From contig NZ_JACIBC010000008.1 in NCBI RefSeq assembly GCF_014195095.1, positions 1-64,000 of the forward strand: 64,000 nucleotides of DNA, in the 5' to 3' direction. The stretch's first letter is position 1, and each line of letters starts with the position of its first letter. Source of the stretch: Rhizobium sp. BK602. GTDB lineage: Bacteria; Pseudomonadota; Alphaproteobacteria; Rhizobiales; Rhizobiaceae. This document shows, in pieces, positions 21,603 through 30,389 of this stretch. Both the position numbers and the translations under genes were made by a program. A model generated the notes under the pieces. That model did no database searches. It saw only the letters and a list, made by a program, of their open reading frames with translations, and was not told the origin of the DNA.

Positions 21603-22886
21603 ATGCTGAACGACCCCCGCTCCCACGGCCTTTGGGAGAAAACCGCCCCGCCGCCACCCGCAACCGTGCCGCTGGCGGGTGAAGTTTCGGCCGATGTCGT
21701 CATCGTCGGTGGCGGCTATGCCGGTCTTTCCTCGGCGCTGCATCTGGCGGAAGCGGGCACCAGGGTCGTGCTGCTGGAGGCCAATGAGATCGGCTTCGGC
21801 GGCGCGGGGCGCAATGTCGGCCTGATCAATGCCGGCATGTGGGTCATGCCGGACGATCTGCCCGGTGAGCTCGGCCCCGTGCATGGCGAACGGCTGCTGG
21901 AGATGCTGGGCGGGGCGCCGAAACTGGTGATGTCCCTGATCGAGAAGCACGCCATCGCCTGCGAGCTGGAGCGCAACGGCACGCTGCATTGCGCGGTCGG
22001 TGCCAGCGGATTGAAGGAAATCGAGGAGCGCGCCCGCCAATGGAGCAAGCGCGGCGCTCCCGTTTCTGTCCTCGACGCCGACGAGACGGCGCGGCGGGTC
22101 GGCACGTCAGCCTATGCCGGCGCCCTGCTGGATATGCGCGCCGGCACGCTGCAGCCGCTTGCCTATGCGCGCGGGTTGGCCCATGCCGCGGTCAAGGCGG
22201 GTGTGACGATTCATACCGGCAGCCGGGTGACGGAAACCGAAAAGGCCGGCGGACGCTGGGTTGTCCGGACGGACGGCGGCAAGGTAAGTGCCGACTGGAT
22301 CATCGTCGCCACCGATGCCTACAGCACCGGCCCGTGGGAGCAGGTGCGCAACGAACAGGTGCATTTGCCCTATTTCAATTTCGCCACCGTACCGCTCGGC
22401 GACAATCTCCGTAAATCCGTACTGCCGGGCCGCGAGGGCGCCTGGGATACGAAGGAGGTCCTGTCGTCCTTCCGCATGGATCAGGCCGGGCGCCTGGTCA
22501 TCGGCAGCGTCGGCGCATTGCGCAATACCGGTTATGCCATCCACAGGAATTGGGCACGGCGGACGCTTCACAAGCTGTTCCCGCAGCTCGGCGATGTGCC
22601 GTTCGAATGCGAGTGGTACGGCAAGATCGGCATGACGGAAAATGCCCTGCCGCGCTTTCACCGCTTCGCGCCGAACGTCATCGGCTTTTCCGGCTATAAT
22701 GGTCGCGGCATCGCGCCGGGCACGGTCTTCGGCAAGACGCTTGCGGATCACATCCTCGGCCGGCTTTCGGAAGCCGATCTGCCGCTGCCGCTCACCGATC
22801 CTCAGGAGCCCGGCCTTCGTGCGCTGAAGGAAGTATGGTACGAAGCCGGCGCCCAGGCCGCGCATTTCGTCGATGCGAGAGTCTAG
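21603..22886 (+). CDS. amaA: FAD-dependent amino-acid oxidase, DadA family (L-pipecolate oxidase-like)
   Basis: 427 aa. Dinucleotide-binding motif DVVIVGGGYAGLSSALHLAE at about 30-50, then GFGGAGRNVGLINAGMW, and a C-terminal FAD site IGFSGYNGRGIAPGTVFGKT. This is the DAO/DadA fold that oxidises secondary or primary amines. With the ALDH7-type dehydrogenase 36 bp downstream it matches the amaA-amaB pair of Pseudomonas putida, where pipecolate is oxidised to piperideine-6-carboxylate and then aminoadipate in lysine catabolism. Gamma-glutamylputrescine oxidase-like activity is the main alternative. Confidence 0.8.
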   Translation: MLNDPRSHGLWEKTAPPPPATVPLAGEVSADVVIVGGGYAGLSSALHLAEAGTRVVLLEANEIGFGGAGRNVGLINAGMWVMPDDLPGELGPVHGERLLEMLGGAPKLVMSLIEKHAIACELERNGTLHCAVGASGLKEIEERARQWSKRGAPVSVLDADETARRVGTSAYAGALLDMRAGTLQPLAYARGLAHAAVKAGVTIHTGSRVTETEKAGGRWVVRTDGGKVSADWIIVATDAYSTGPWEQVRNEQVHLPYFNFATVPLGDNLRKSVLPGREGAWDTKEVLSSFRMDQAGRLVIGSVGALRNTGYAIHRNWARRTLHKLFPQLGDVPFECEWYGKIGMTENALPRFHRFAPNVIGFSGYNGRGIAPGTVFGKTLADHILGRLSEADLPLPLTDPQEPGLRALKEVWYEAGAQAAHFVDARV

Positions 22887-22922
22887 CCGGGCTTCGGATC
22901 ACTGAAAGAAGGGGTAAGCGAC

Positions 22923-24458
22923 ATGGCCGCCACACTCGATCTCGCCACCGAGGTCAAAGCAATCCTCGGTGAACTCGGCGTTGCCGCCGATCGCTATACG
23001 GGCGGAACGCTTGCCGTCACCTCGCCGGTGACCGGGGCCGAGATCGGTCGGCTGAGGGAGCATTCACCTGCCGAAGCGAAGGCTGCAATCGACAAGGCAC
23101 ATGAAGCGTTTCTCGCCTGGCGCAACGTGCCGGCCCCGAAGCGCGGCGAGCTGATCCGTCTGCTCGGCGAGGAGCTGCGGGCCGGCAAGGCGGCGCTTGG
23201 CCGCCTGGTTTCCATCGAGGTCGGCAAAATCACCTCCGAAGGGCTTGGCGAAGTGCAGGAGATGATCGACATCTGCGATTTCGCCGTTGGCCTTTCCCGC
23301 CAGCTTTACGGCCTGACCATCGCCACCGAACGCTCGGAACACCGGATGATGGAGACCTGGCATCCGCTGGGGGCGATCGGCATCATTTCTGCCTTCAATT
23401 TCCCGGTCGCCGTCTGGTCGTGGAATGCGGCGCTGGCGATCGTGTGCGGCAATTCCACCATCTGGAAGCCTTCGGAGAAGACGCCGCTGACGGCGCTGGC
23501 CACGCAGGCGCTATTCGAAAAGGCGCTGAAGCGTTACGTCGCCGAGGGTGGCGAGGCGCCCACGAATCTGTCGACCCTGATCATCGGCGGCCGCGATCTC
23601 GGCGAGATCCTGGTCGATCATCCGAAGGTGCCGCTGGTCTCCGCCACCGGCTCGACGGCCATGGGCCGCGCGGTCGGCCCGCGCCTGGCCGGCCGTTTCG
23701 CCCGCGCCATTCTGGAACTCGGCGGCAACAATGCCGCCATCGTCTGCCCGACCGCCGACCTCGACCTGACGCTCAGGGGTGTCGCCTTTTCCGCCATGGG
23801 TACCGCCGGCCAGCGCTGCACGACGCTGCGCCGCCTCTTCGTGCATGATAGCGTCTATGACCAGCTGGTACCGCGCCTGCAAAAGGCCTACGGCTCCGTC
23901 ACCATCGGCAATCCGCTGGAGGCCGGCACGCTCGTCGGTCCACTGATCGACGCCCAAGCCTTCAACAGGATGCAGGCGGCGCTCGGCGAGGCGAAATCGG
24001 TCGGTGGTACGATCACCGGCGGCGAGCGCGTCGAACAGGGTTTGGCCGATGCCTTCTATGTCCGTCCGGCGCTGGTCGAGATGCCCGCGCAGATCGGCCC
24101 GGTCGAGCACGAGACCTTCGCGCCGATCCTCTATGTCATGAAATACAGCGATTTCGACGCGGTGCTGGCGCTGCACAATGCCGTGCCGCAGGGCCTGTCG
24201 TCGTCGATCTTCACCAACGACATGCGCGAGGCCGAGACCTTCGTTTCGGCGCGGGGCTCGGATTGCGGCATCGCCAACGTCAATCTCGGTCCCTCTGGCG
24301 CCGAGATCGGCGGTGCTTTCGGCGGCGAGAAGGAGACGGGCGGCGGCCGCGAATCCGGATCGGATGCCTGGAAGGCCTATATGCGCCGGGCGACCAATAC
24401 CATCAATTACGGCCGCACCCTGCCGCTGGCACAGGGCGTGAAATTCGATGTCGCCTGA
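22923..24458 (+). CDS. amaB: aldehyde dehydrogenase ALDH7 family (piperideine-6-carboxylate / aminoadipate semialdehyde dehydrogenase)
   Basis: 511 aa; AAGGGG precedes the ATG. ALDH7A1-like (antiquitin) features: NFPVAVWSWNAALAIVCGNS, KPSEKTPL, FARAILELGGNNAAIVCPTA (catalytic Glu in ELGGNN), catalytic Cys at about residue 299 in GTAGQRCTTLRRLF and a C-terminal GGAFGGEKETGGGRESGSDAWK typical of this subgroup. The enzyme should oxidise alpha-aminoadipate semialdehyde (in equilibrium with piperideine-6-carboxylate) with NAD. Operon with the upstream oxidase. Confidence 0.88.
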   Translation: MAATLDLATEVKAILGELGVAADRYTGGTLAVTSPVTGAEIGRLREHSPAEAKAAIDKAHEAFLAWRNVPAPKRGELIRLLGEELRAGKAALGRLVSIEVGKITSEGLGEVQEMIDICDFAVGLSRQLYGLTIATERSEHRMMETWHPLGAIGIISAFNFPVAVWSWNAALAIVCGNSTIWKPSEKTPLTALATQALFEKALKRYVAEGGEAPTNLSTLIIGGRDLGEILVDHPKVPLVSATGSTAMGRAVGPRLAGRFARAILELGGNNAAIVCPTADLDLTLRGVAFSAMGTAGQRCTTLRRLFVHDSVYDQLVPRLQKAYGSVTIGNPLEAGTLVGPLIDAQAFNRMQAALGEAKSVGGTITGGERVEQGLADAFYVRPALVEMPAQIGPVEHETFAPILYVMKYSDFDAVLALHNAVPQGLSSSIFTNDMREAETFVSARGSDCGIANVNLGPSGAEIGGAFGGEKETGGGRESGSDAWKAYMRRATNTINYGRTLPLAQGVKFDVA

Positions 24459-24478
24459 CGGCGATGAGCTTCGGCAAT

Positions 24479-24500
24479 CCCGCGATCAGGCGATCGCGGG
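24479..24500. terminator. convergent hairpin between amaB and the glucanase gene
   Basis: CCCGCGATC (24479-24487), AGGC, GATCGCGGG (24492-24500): perfect 9-bp stem, 4-nt loop, 20 bp after the dehydrogenase stop and followed by CTTTGCCTGTTT. It includes the stop codon of the converging gene. Confidence 0.65.
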
Positions 24501-25811
24501 CTTTGCCTGTTTCTCGTCCAGCCAGCCGCCGGTGAAGCCAGCGCGTTCGAGGCCGCGGCGCAGGATCGGCGATTGCCGCATCAGGTTCCAGATCAGGCCG
24601 GTGCGCTCGTTCTCGATCATCATGACAAGCAGGCCCTGGTCGATGGCGACCGAGCGGTCGTCGACCCAGCCTTCCGGGCCGGGGCCTTTGACGCTCGGGT
24701 TGAAGCCGCCGGGGAAGCGGCCGTCCAGCAGCAGGTTGGGATAGGTAGCAAGCAGCGCCTTGGTGCCGTCGAGCGCGGCCTTGCGGTCGAAGGGCAGGCA
24801 GGAGAGCGGCCCCCAGGGCGCGATCGTGCCGTCATCAGGGCCGAGGGGGGCGCCGCGCGCGGCATAGCCAAGCACCTTCGGGGCGTGCCGCCGGCTGTGC
24901 TTGGTGCCGGTCGGGTTCGGTCCGTCGCAGGCCGAAAGTCCCCAGATGTCCTTCGTATAGCCGGTGAAATGATTGGGATTGCGCTCGGTATAGTCGCGCT
25001 GGACGGCGATGGCCGTCTGGGTGTTGCTGAAATAATCCGTGCCCTTGTCGGCCATGTGGCGGTCGTTGATGCCGCGGAAATCGATCCAGGCATGCGAGAA
25101 GAGGTGGATGAACAACGGTCCGGCATAGAGATAGGGCGCGTCCTTGAACATCATCCATGTGTAGGTCGAGGTAAAGGCATCGTAACTGGAGGACGGGATG
25201 GCATGGGTGGGGGAGGCGAGCGCCAGCACATAGAGGATGATCGCCTCGTCATAGCCCTGATAGCGCCAGCGCAAGAAACCGCTGCTCGGCTTCCAGCCCA
25301 TGCTGATCGTCTGGCCCTTGTTCAAGGCCCAATGCCAGTCGCAGCGCTCGTAGAGGAATTTCGCCTGCTTGCGGATATCCTTTTCGGCCTGGCTGGCACC
25401 ATTGAAATAGGCGGCTGCCGTCAGGACGCCGATCAGCAGGAGGCCGGTGTCGATGGTCGACAGCTCGCTGTTCCAGGCGCGGTTGCCGGTCTCCATGTAG
25501 AGGAAGTGATAGTAGAAGCCGCGATGGCCGGTGGCGCCGCGCTCTTCGCCCTGCTGGCTATCGGCGAAGAAATCGAGCGCGGCCAGCACGCGCTTCGCCG
25601 CGTCCGCGCGGCTGATCCAGCCGCGCTCGACGGCGACCGGATAGCTCGACAGCGCAAAGCCGACGGCGGCGATGCTGCAATGGCTCGTCTTGATCGAAGT
25701 ATCCGCCACCAGCCCGTTTTCCGGATTGGTGTGCAGCATGAAATAGTCGAAAGCCGACCGTTGCAAGCGGTCGATCAGCGCATCGTCGGTATCGTGGGTC
25801 TGCTGCAGCAT
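24486..25811 (-). CDS. glycoamylase-like/GH144 family protein (putative beta-1,2-glucanase)
   Basis: 441 aa from ATG 25811. (alpha/alpha)6-barrel family seen in the glycoamylase-like domain of cyclic beta-1,2-glucan synthases and in GH144: FDYFMLHTNPENGLVADTS, FYYHFLYMETG, STIDTGLLLIGVLTAA, GYDEAIILYVLALASPTH, HAWIDFRGINDRHMADKG and WGLSACDGPNPTG. Known GH144 enzymes are endo-beta-1,2-glucanases. No signal peptide is seen from this start, so it may act in the cytoplasm, perhaps on beta-1,2-glucan oligomers. Confidence 0.82.
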   Translation of the reverse strand: MLQQTHDTDDALIDRLQRSAFDYFMLHTNPENGLVADTSIKTSHCSIAAVGFALSSYPVAVERGWISRADAAKRVLAALDFFADSQQGEERGATGHRGFYYHFLYMETGNRAWNSELSTIDTGLLLIGVLTAAAYFNGASQAEKDIRKQAKFLYERCDWHWALNKGQTISMGWKPSSGFLRWRYQGYDEAIILYVLALASPTHAIPSSSYDAFTSTYTWMMFKDAPYLYAGPLFIHLFSHAWIDFRGINDRHMADKGTDYFSNTQTAIAVQRDYTERNPNHFTGYTKDIWGLSACDGPNPTGTKHSRRHAPKVLGYAARGAPLGPDDGTIAPWGPLSCLPFDRKAALDGTKALLATYPNLLLDGRFPGGFNPSVKGPGPEGWVDDRSVAIDQGLLVMMIENERTGLIWNLMRQSPILRRGLERAGFTGGWLDEKQAKPAIA

Positions 25812-25940
25812 CTCTATCCATCTCCTCGGCGCTCCCGTTTTCTGCTGAGCACAGGAGCTTGGACAGTTGCAAATCAAAGATGATTAATGCTGCCACGCTT
25901 TTGTGGACGATTGTTTAAAAGTGGGAGGGCGTTGGCGATT

Positions 25941-26510
25941 TCATTTGCCTTCGAGCTTCTCCGCCATTTGCTCCCGCAACCGCTCCAGCGTCCGCCCGAA
26001 AATCCCGTCATCGCCGAGCGCTCTTGTGAGCATCAAGGCGCCCTGGATGCCGATGACCGTCTCTTCCGCCAGCGCCTGTGCCTCCGCGGCGGCGATGCCA
26101 GCCCTCCTCAATGCGCCGGCGAGGGCCTTGATCCAACGGTGAAAATAGCCGCGGATCGCGCTCGCAAAACGGTCCCGCGTTTCATCGAGCGCGAAGGCGC
26201 CGATGAGGCAGATGCGACGGCCGGAGCGGAAATAGGCATTCGTGGCTTCCCACATCCGGGCGGTGGCGGCGCGCGGTTCGTCCTCCTCGAGCGGCCGGAA
26301 CATTTGCGTGACGAACCAGGCATCGATATTGGCGAGAATCTCGGCCGCCATCTCCTCCTTGCCGCCGGGGAAGAAGTGATAGAGGCTGCCCTTCGACAGC
26401 TTGGTGCGCGCCGTGATGCTGCTCATCGACGCGCCCTCGTAACCGAGGTCGCGGAACACTTCGGCGACGAGGGCAACGGCGTCGGCCTTTTCGAAGATGG
26501 TGCGCGTCAT
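25941..26510 (-). CDS. TetR-family transcriptional regulator
   Basis: 189 aa starting MTRTIFEKADAVALVAEVF. HTH about residues 22-50 (GYEGASMSSITARTKLSKGS, LYHFFPGGKEEM), C-terminal TetR_C-type domain with ALDETRDRFASAIRGYFHRW. It lies 8 bp downstream of the DUF1348 gene in the same unit. Palindromes upstream of that pair (26995-27031) are probably its operators, making the unit autoregulated. Confidence 0.88.
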   Translation of the reverse strand: MTRTIFEKADAVALVAEVFRDLGYEGASMSSITARTKLSKGSLYHFFPGGKEEMAAEILANIDAWFVTQMFRPLEEDEPRAATARMWEATNAYFRSGRRICLIGAFALDETRDRFASAIRGYFHRWIKALAGALRRAGIAAAEAQALAEETVIGIQGALMLTRALGDDGIFGRTLERLREQMAEKLEGK

Positions 26511-26518
26511 GAGCGGTC

Positions 26519-26983
26519 TCAGAGGCCGAGATCGGAGAGGCCGGGATGATCGTCGGGCCGGCGGCCGAGCGGCCAGTGGAATTTCCGATCCTCTTCCTTG
26601 ATCGGCATGTCGTTGATCGAGGCGAAGCGGCGCTGCATCAGGCCGTCGGCGTCGAACTCCCAATTCTCGTTGCCGTAGGAGCGAAACCAGTGGCCGCTGT
26701 CATCGTGCCATTCATAGGCGAAGCGGACGGCGATGCGGTTGCCCTCGAAGGCCCAGAGCTCCTTGATCAGCCGGTAGTCGAGCTCTCTCGCCCATTTGCG
26801 GGTGAGGAACGCGACGATTTCCTCACGGCCGCGCGGGAATTCGGCGCGGTTCCGCCACTGGCTGTCTTGCGTGTAGACCTTGGAAACACGTTCCGGATCA
26901 CGGCTGTTCCAGCCGTCCTCGGCCATGCGCACCTTGGCGATGGCGGTTTCGCGGGTGAATGGCGGGATGAGCGGGCCGGTCAT
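26519..26983 (-). CDS. DUF1348 / NTF2-like (SnoaL-fold) protein
   Basis: 154 aa. Matches the DUF1348 family: RMAEDGWNSRDPERVSKVYT, SQWRNRAEFPRGREEIVAFL, FAYEWHDDSGHWFRSYGNEN, INDMPIKEEDRKFHWPLG. The fold is a cone-shaped NTF2-like barrel with a hydrophobic pocket; the activity of the family is not established. First gene of a two-gene unit with a TetR regulator. Confidence 0.9.
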   Translation of the reverse strand: MTGPLIPPFTRETAIAKVRMAEDGWNSRDPERVSKVYTQDSQWRNRAEFPRGREEIVAFLTRKWARELDYRLIKELWAFEGNRIAVRFAYEWHDDSGHWFRSYGNENWEFDADGLMQRRFASINDMPIKEEDRKFHWPLGRRPDDHPGLSDLGL

Positions 26984-26994
26984 ATTTTTCCTCC

Positions 26995-27031
26995 CAGTCT
27001 AGACTGATTGAAATCATATAGACCGATCGGT
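26995..27031. promoter_or_regulatory. two palindromes upstream of the DUF1348-tetR unit, candidate TetR operators
   Basis: CAGTCTAGACTG (26995-27006, perfect 12-bp palindrome) and ACCGATCGGT (27022-27031, perfect 10-bp palindrome). Both contain TAGAC(T/C)GAT(T/C)G (from 27000 and 27019), so the site is repeated as a near-direct copy. TAGACCGATCGGTCTA-like sequences are typical TetR operators. Confidence 0.6.
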
Positions 27032-27073
27032 TTAGAATAGCAAGATCATATTATACGCCGCTTGAGGCATGGT

Positions 27074-27937
27074 CTATCGCGCGAATTTCTTCGCGCCCAT
27101 CACGCAGGCGACGACGCCCAGGGTGACCGCGAACATGGACCAGCTGACATTCTCCTTCAGCAGCGTGGCGGCGAGCGCCAGGCCGAAGAAGGGCTGCAGC
27201 AGCTGCAATTGCCCGACGGCGGCGATGCCGCCTTGCGCCAGCCCGCGATACCAGAAGATGAAGCCGATCAGCATGCTGAAGAGCGAGACGTAGACGAGGC
27301 CGATCCAGGCCGGTTCCCCGATGCCGCCGATGGTTTGCGGCATGGTGGCGAAGCTGAGGGCGATCATGGCCGGCAGGGAGAGAACCAGTGCCCAGGAGAT
27401 CACCTGCCAGCCGCCCAGCCGGCGCGACAGCACGGCGCCTTCGGCGTAGCCCAGCCCACAGACAAGGATGGCCGCCAGCATCAGCAGATCGCCGGCCGGT
27501 GAGGCGGAGATGCCCTGAGCCAGCGCATAGCTGCAGACGATGGCGCTGCCGGCGGCGGAAAAGACCCAGAAGGCCAGCCTCGGCCGCTCGCCGCCGCGCA
27601 ACACGCCGAATATGGCGGTGGCAAGCGGCAGCAAGCCGATGAAGACGATCGAGTGGGCCGATGTGACATGCCTCAGCGCCAGCGCCGTCAGGAGCGGAAA
27701 GCCGACGACACAGCCGAGCGCAACGATGATGAGGGAAACGATATCGCCCCTGACCGGCCGTTTCTCCCGGAAGGCAAACAGCAGGCATAGCGCCAACACG
27801 CCGGCGATGGCCGCGCGGGCGACCGTCAGGAAAACCGGATCGAAATCCATCACCGCCACGCGCGTCGCCGGCAGCGATCCACTGAAGATCAGCACGCCCG
27901 CCAGCCCATAGATCCAGCCGCTCGTCGTCTTGTTCAT
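27074..27937 (-). CDS. EamA-family (DMT superfamily) transporter
   Basis: 287 aa from ATG 27937 (AGGAG seven bases upstream; the ATG six bases earlier is too close to it). Ten membrane segments in two EamA repeats, beginning SGWIYGLAGVLIFSGSLPAT and ending SMFAVTLGVVACVMGAKKF. DMT exporters move amino acids or other metabolites out of the cell. Divergent from the MocR regulator gene, which very likely controls it. Confidence 0.88.
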   Translation of the reverse strand: MNKTTSGWIYGLAGVLIFSGSLPATRVAVMDFDPVFLTVARAAIAGVLALCLLFAFREKRPVRGDIVSLIIVALGCVVGFPLLTALALRHVTSAHSIVFIGLLPLATAIFGVLRGGERPRLAFWVFSAAGSAIVCSYALAQGISASPAGDLLMLAAILVCGLGYAEGAVLSRRLGGWQVISWALVLSLPAMIALSFATMPQTIGGIGEPAWIGLVYVSLFSMLIGFIFWYRGLAQGGIAAVGQLQLLQPFFGLALAATLLKENVSWSMFAVTLGVVACVMGAKKFAR

Positions 27938-28008
27938 ACGCATACTCCTGATTTTCAGAGGCGATATCGGCGAAGTCGGCTGGTCAAGCCAGAGACGGTG
28001 CAGTACAA

Positions 28009-28018
28009 TTCATATGAA
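28009..28018. promoter_or_regulatory. small palindrome between the EamA and MocR genes
   Basis: TTCATATGAA, perfect 10-bp palindrome inside a longer imperfect dyad (CAGTACAATTCATATGAACTG). Likely regulator binding site, as MocR proteins control divergent neighbours. Confidence 0.4.
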
Positions 28019-28044
28019 CTGTTATGGTCTATGGGGCGGTACGG

Positions 28045-29466
28045 ATGGGCGATCTGCTGATGGCTGGCGAAAAGAGCGGGACGCGCATCGAAGGCGTGAT
28101 GGCGGCGATTGCCGATCGCATCGCCGCGCGTAGCCTGGCGCCGGGCGCGCGGCTGCCGTCGGTGCGCAGTTTCGCCAAGACCATGCAGGTCTCCGTCTCG
28201 ACCGTCGTCGAAGCCTATGAGCGGCTGGCGGCCGAGGGCGTGATCCGCGCGCGGCCGGGCTCGGGCTTCTATGTCTGCGGGCCGCTCGCGCCGCTGTCGC
28301 TGTCCGATATCGGTCCCAGGCTGGAGGGCGATGTCGATCCGCTGCGGATTTCGCGACAATCGCTGGAGGCGGGCGACGATGTGCTGAAACCCGGCTGCGG
28401 CTGGCTGCCGCCCTCCTGGATGCCGGAGGCGGCGCTGCGGCGCGCGATGCGGACGCTGGCGCGCACCGCCGGCGGCGGCGTGTTTGCCAATTACGGCACG
28501 CAGCTCGGCCTGCCGCCGCTGCGCCAGCTTCTGGCGCGGCGCATGGGCGAGCACGGCATTGCCGCGTCGCCGGACCAGATCGTACTGATGGAATCCGGCA
28601 CCCAGGCGATCGACCTGATCTGCCGATTCCTGATCGAGCCCGGCGATACCGTACTGGTCGACGATCCCTGCTATTTCAATTTTCTCGCCCTGTTGCGGGC
28701 GCACCGGGCCAATATCGTCGGCGTGCCGTATACGCCGAGCGGACCGGACATCGAGCTCTTCGGCCAGGCGCTGGAAAGGCATAGGCCGCGCCTCTACATC
28801 ACCAATTCCGCCATTCACAATCCCACAGGCGCGACCCTGTCGCCGGTGACGGCGCATCGCCTGCTGAAGCTGGCGGATGCCTCGGACCTGATCATCGTCG
28901 AGGACGATATCTTCGCCGATTTCGAGCAGATGCCCGCGCCCCGGCTTGCGGCCTATGACGGGCTCGACCGGGTCATCCATATCGGCAGCTTCTCCAAGAC
29001 CCTGTCGGCCTCGGTGCGCTGCGGCTTCATCGCCGCGCGGCCGGACTGGATCGACGGCCTTGTCGACCTGAAGGTCGCCACCAATTTCAGCGGTAGCCAG
29101 CTCGCGCCTGAGATCCTGTTTTCGGCTTTGAAGGACGGCGGTTACCGCAAGCACATGGAGGGATTGCGGGCGCGGCTCGCCAAGACGATGGGCGAGACCA
29201 TCCCGCGCCTGGAGGCGCTCGGCATCGTGCCATGGCTGAAGCCGCAGGCGGGCATGTTCCTCTGGTGCCGGCTGCCGGAAGGCATCGAGGCGGTCGCCGT
29301 CGCCCGCGCCTGTTTCGCCGAAGGCATCATCCTCGCGCCCGGCAATGCCTTCAGCCAGATGGACAGTGCCGGTAGCTTCCTGCGCTTCAATGTCGCGCAA
29401 TCGACAGATACCCGGATCTTTGCCGCGCTGGAGACCGCGATGCGGAATTTGCGCGGGCGTGGCTAA
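28045..29466 (+). CDS. MocR/PdxR-type regulator: GntR HTH fused to class I aminotransferase fold
   Basis: 473 aa from ATG 28045; the ATG at 28024 would leave almost no room after the upstream palindrome. N-terminal GntR winged helix (IADRIAARSLAPGARLPSVR, SVSTVVEAYERLAAEGVIRA), then an aminotransferase fold with NYGTQLGLPPLRQLL, DDPCYFNFLALLRAHRA, NPTGATLSP and the PLP lysine in HIGSFSKTLSASVRCGF. These regulators sense PLP or PLP-amino acid adducts. Target is probably the divergent exporter gene. Confidence 0.92.
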   Translation: MGDLLMAGEKSGTRIEGVMAAIADRIAARSLAPGARLPSVRSFAKTMQVSVSTVVEAYERLAAEGVIRARPGSGFYVCGPLAPLSLSDIGPRLEGDVDPLRISRQSLEAGDDVLKPGCGWLPPSWMPEAALRRAMRTLARTAGGGVFANYGTQLGLPPLRQLLARRMGEHGIAASPDQIVLMESGTQAIDLICRFLIEPGDTVLVDDPCYFNFLALLRAHRANIVGVPYTPSGPDIELFGQALERHRPRLYITNSAIHNPTGATLSPVTAHRLLKLADASDLIIVEDDIFADFEQMPAPRLAAYDGLDRVIHIGSFSKTLSASVRCGFIAARPDWIDGLVDLKVATNFSGSQLAPEILFSALKDGGYRKHMEGLRARLAKTMGETIPRLEALGIVPWLKPQAGMFLWCRLPEGIEAVAVARACFAEGIILAPGNAFSQMDSAGSFLRFNVAQSTDTRIFAALETAMRNLRGRG

Positions 29467-29569
29467 TCTCCATTGCCTGCATTGGTTCGCCGATGAGCGG
29501 AGCGGTCATGCTGCCGAATGTGCAGAACTGCGGGGATTTCCGTCCATTTCATCAGCCTGTTTCGGTCAA

Positions 29570-29602
29570 TTGACAACTGGTTATCTAGTCATATATATGA
29601 CT
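29570..29602 (+). promoter_or_regulatory. sigma70 promoter overlapped by a 16-bp palindrome, upstream of gntR
   Basis: TTGACA at 29570-29575, 16 bp, TATATA at 29592-29597. A perfect 16-bp palindrome (AGTCATATATATGACT, 29587-29602) covers the -10 region, a standard autorepression layout for a GntR/HutC protein. Transcription would start at about the ATG (29605), so the message may be leaderless. Confidence 0.65.
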
Positions 29603-29604
29603 GT

Positions 29605-30330
29605 ATGACCTTAGCTGATGATAGACTTCCCCGCTACCAGCGCCTGCGCGATGATCTCGCTGCAAGGATCAATCGCCAGGAATGGCGCCCCGGCGAGCCG
29701 ATCCCGTCCGAGGCCGAGCTTTCGGCGACCTATGGCGTCGCCGTCGGCACCGTACGCAAGGCGATCGACCAGCTCGTTGCCGATGGTGTTGTCGAGCGCC
29801 ATCAGGGGCGCGGCACCTATGTGCGGCGCGCGCGTTTCAATTCGTCGCTGTTCCGCTTTTTCCGCTTCCAGTCGGAGAGTGGAGAGCGCCGCGTGCCCGA
29901 GAGCCGCATTCTTCGGCGCGAAAGCGCTGCCGCGCCCTCGGCTGTCGCCTCGGCGCTGCGCCTGCGGGAGGGGGATGCCGTCATCTCCCTGTCGCGCCTT
30001 CGCCTCATTGGAGGCACGCCGCTATTGGCGGAGGAGATCTGGTTGGAGAGATCGCGGTTCGAGCCGTTGCTGACCATCGATACCTCCGAATTCGGCGATC
30101 TTCTTTATCCGCTCTATGAGGAACGCTGCGAGCAGGTGGTCGTTTCGGCGGAGGAGACGCTGACCGTCGAAATCGCATCGCCGCTTCACGCTCGCCTCCT
30201 GGGGCTGGAGCCTGGATCTCCTCTCGTCGTCATCGAGCGTATTGCTTTCGACCTGGAGCGACGGCCCATTGAGTGGCGGCGTTCACGCGGTCCCGCCGAC
30301 CGCTTCCGCTATCACGTCGACATACGTTGA
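29605..30330 (+). CDS. GntR/HutC-family transcriptional regulator
   Basis: 241 aa starting MTLADDRLPRYQRLRDDLAA. GntR winged helix in the first 75 residues (IPSEAELSATYGVAVGTVRK, ERHQGRGTYV) and a UTRA (UbiC-like) ligand domain after it (GDAVISLSRLRLIGGTPLLA, IEIASPLHARLLGLEPGSPL-like). No ribosome-binding site is seen before the ATG, which lies right at the predicted transcription start. It is followed by the MFS and amidohydrolase genes, which it probably controls. Confidence 0.88.
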   Translation: MTLADDRLPRYQRLRDDLAARINRQEWRPGEPIPSEAELSATYGVAVGTVRKAIDQLVADGVVERHQGRGTYVRRARFNSSLFRFFRFQSESGERRVPESRILRRESAAAPSAVASALRLREGDAVISLSRLRLIGGTPLLAEEIWLERSRFEPLLTIDTSEFGDLLYPLYEERCEQVVVSAEETLTVEIASPLHARLLGLEPGSPLVVIERIAFDLERRPIEWRRSRGPADRFRYHVDIR

Positions 30331-30389
30331 TCCGCAACATCCTAGGAAAATGAACTGGCGCGCCGGAACAAGGCGCGGGGAGGAGAATA

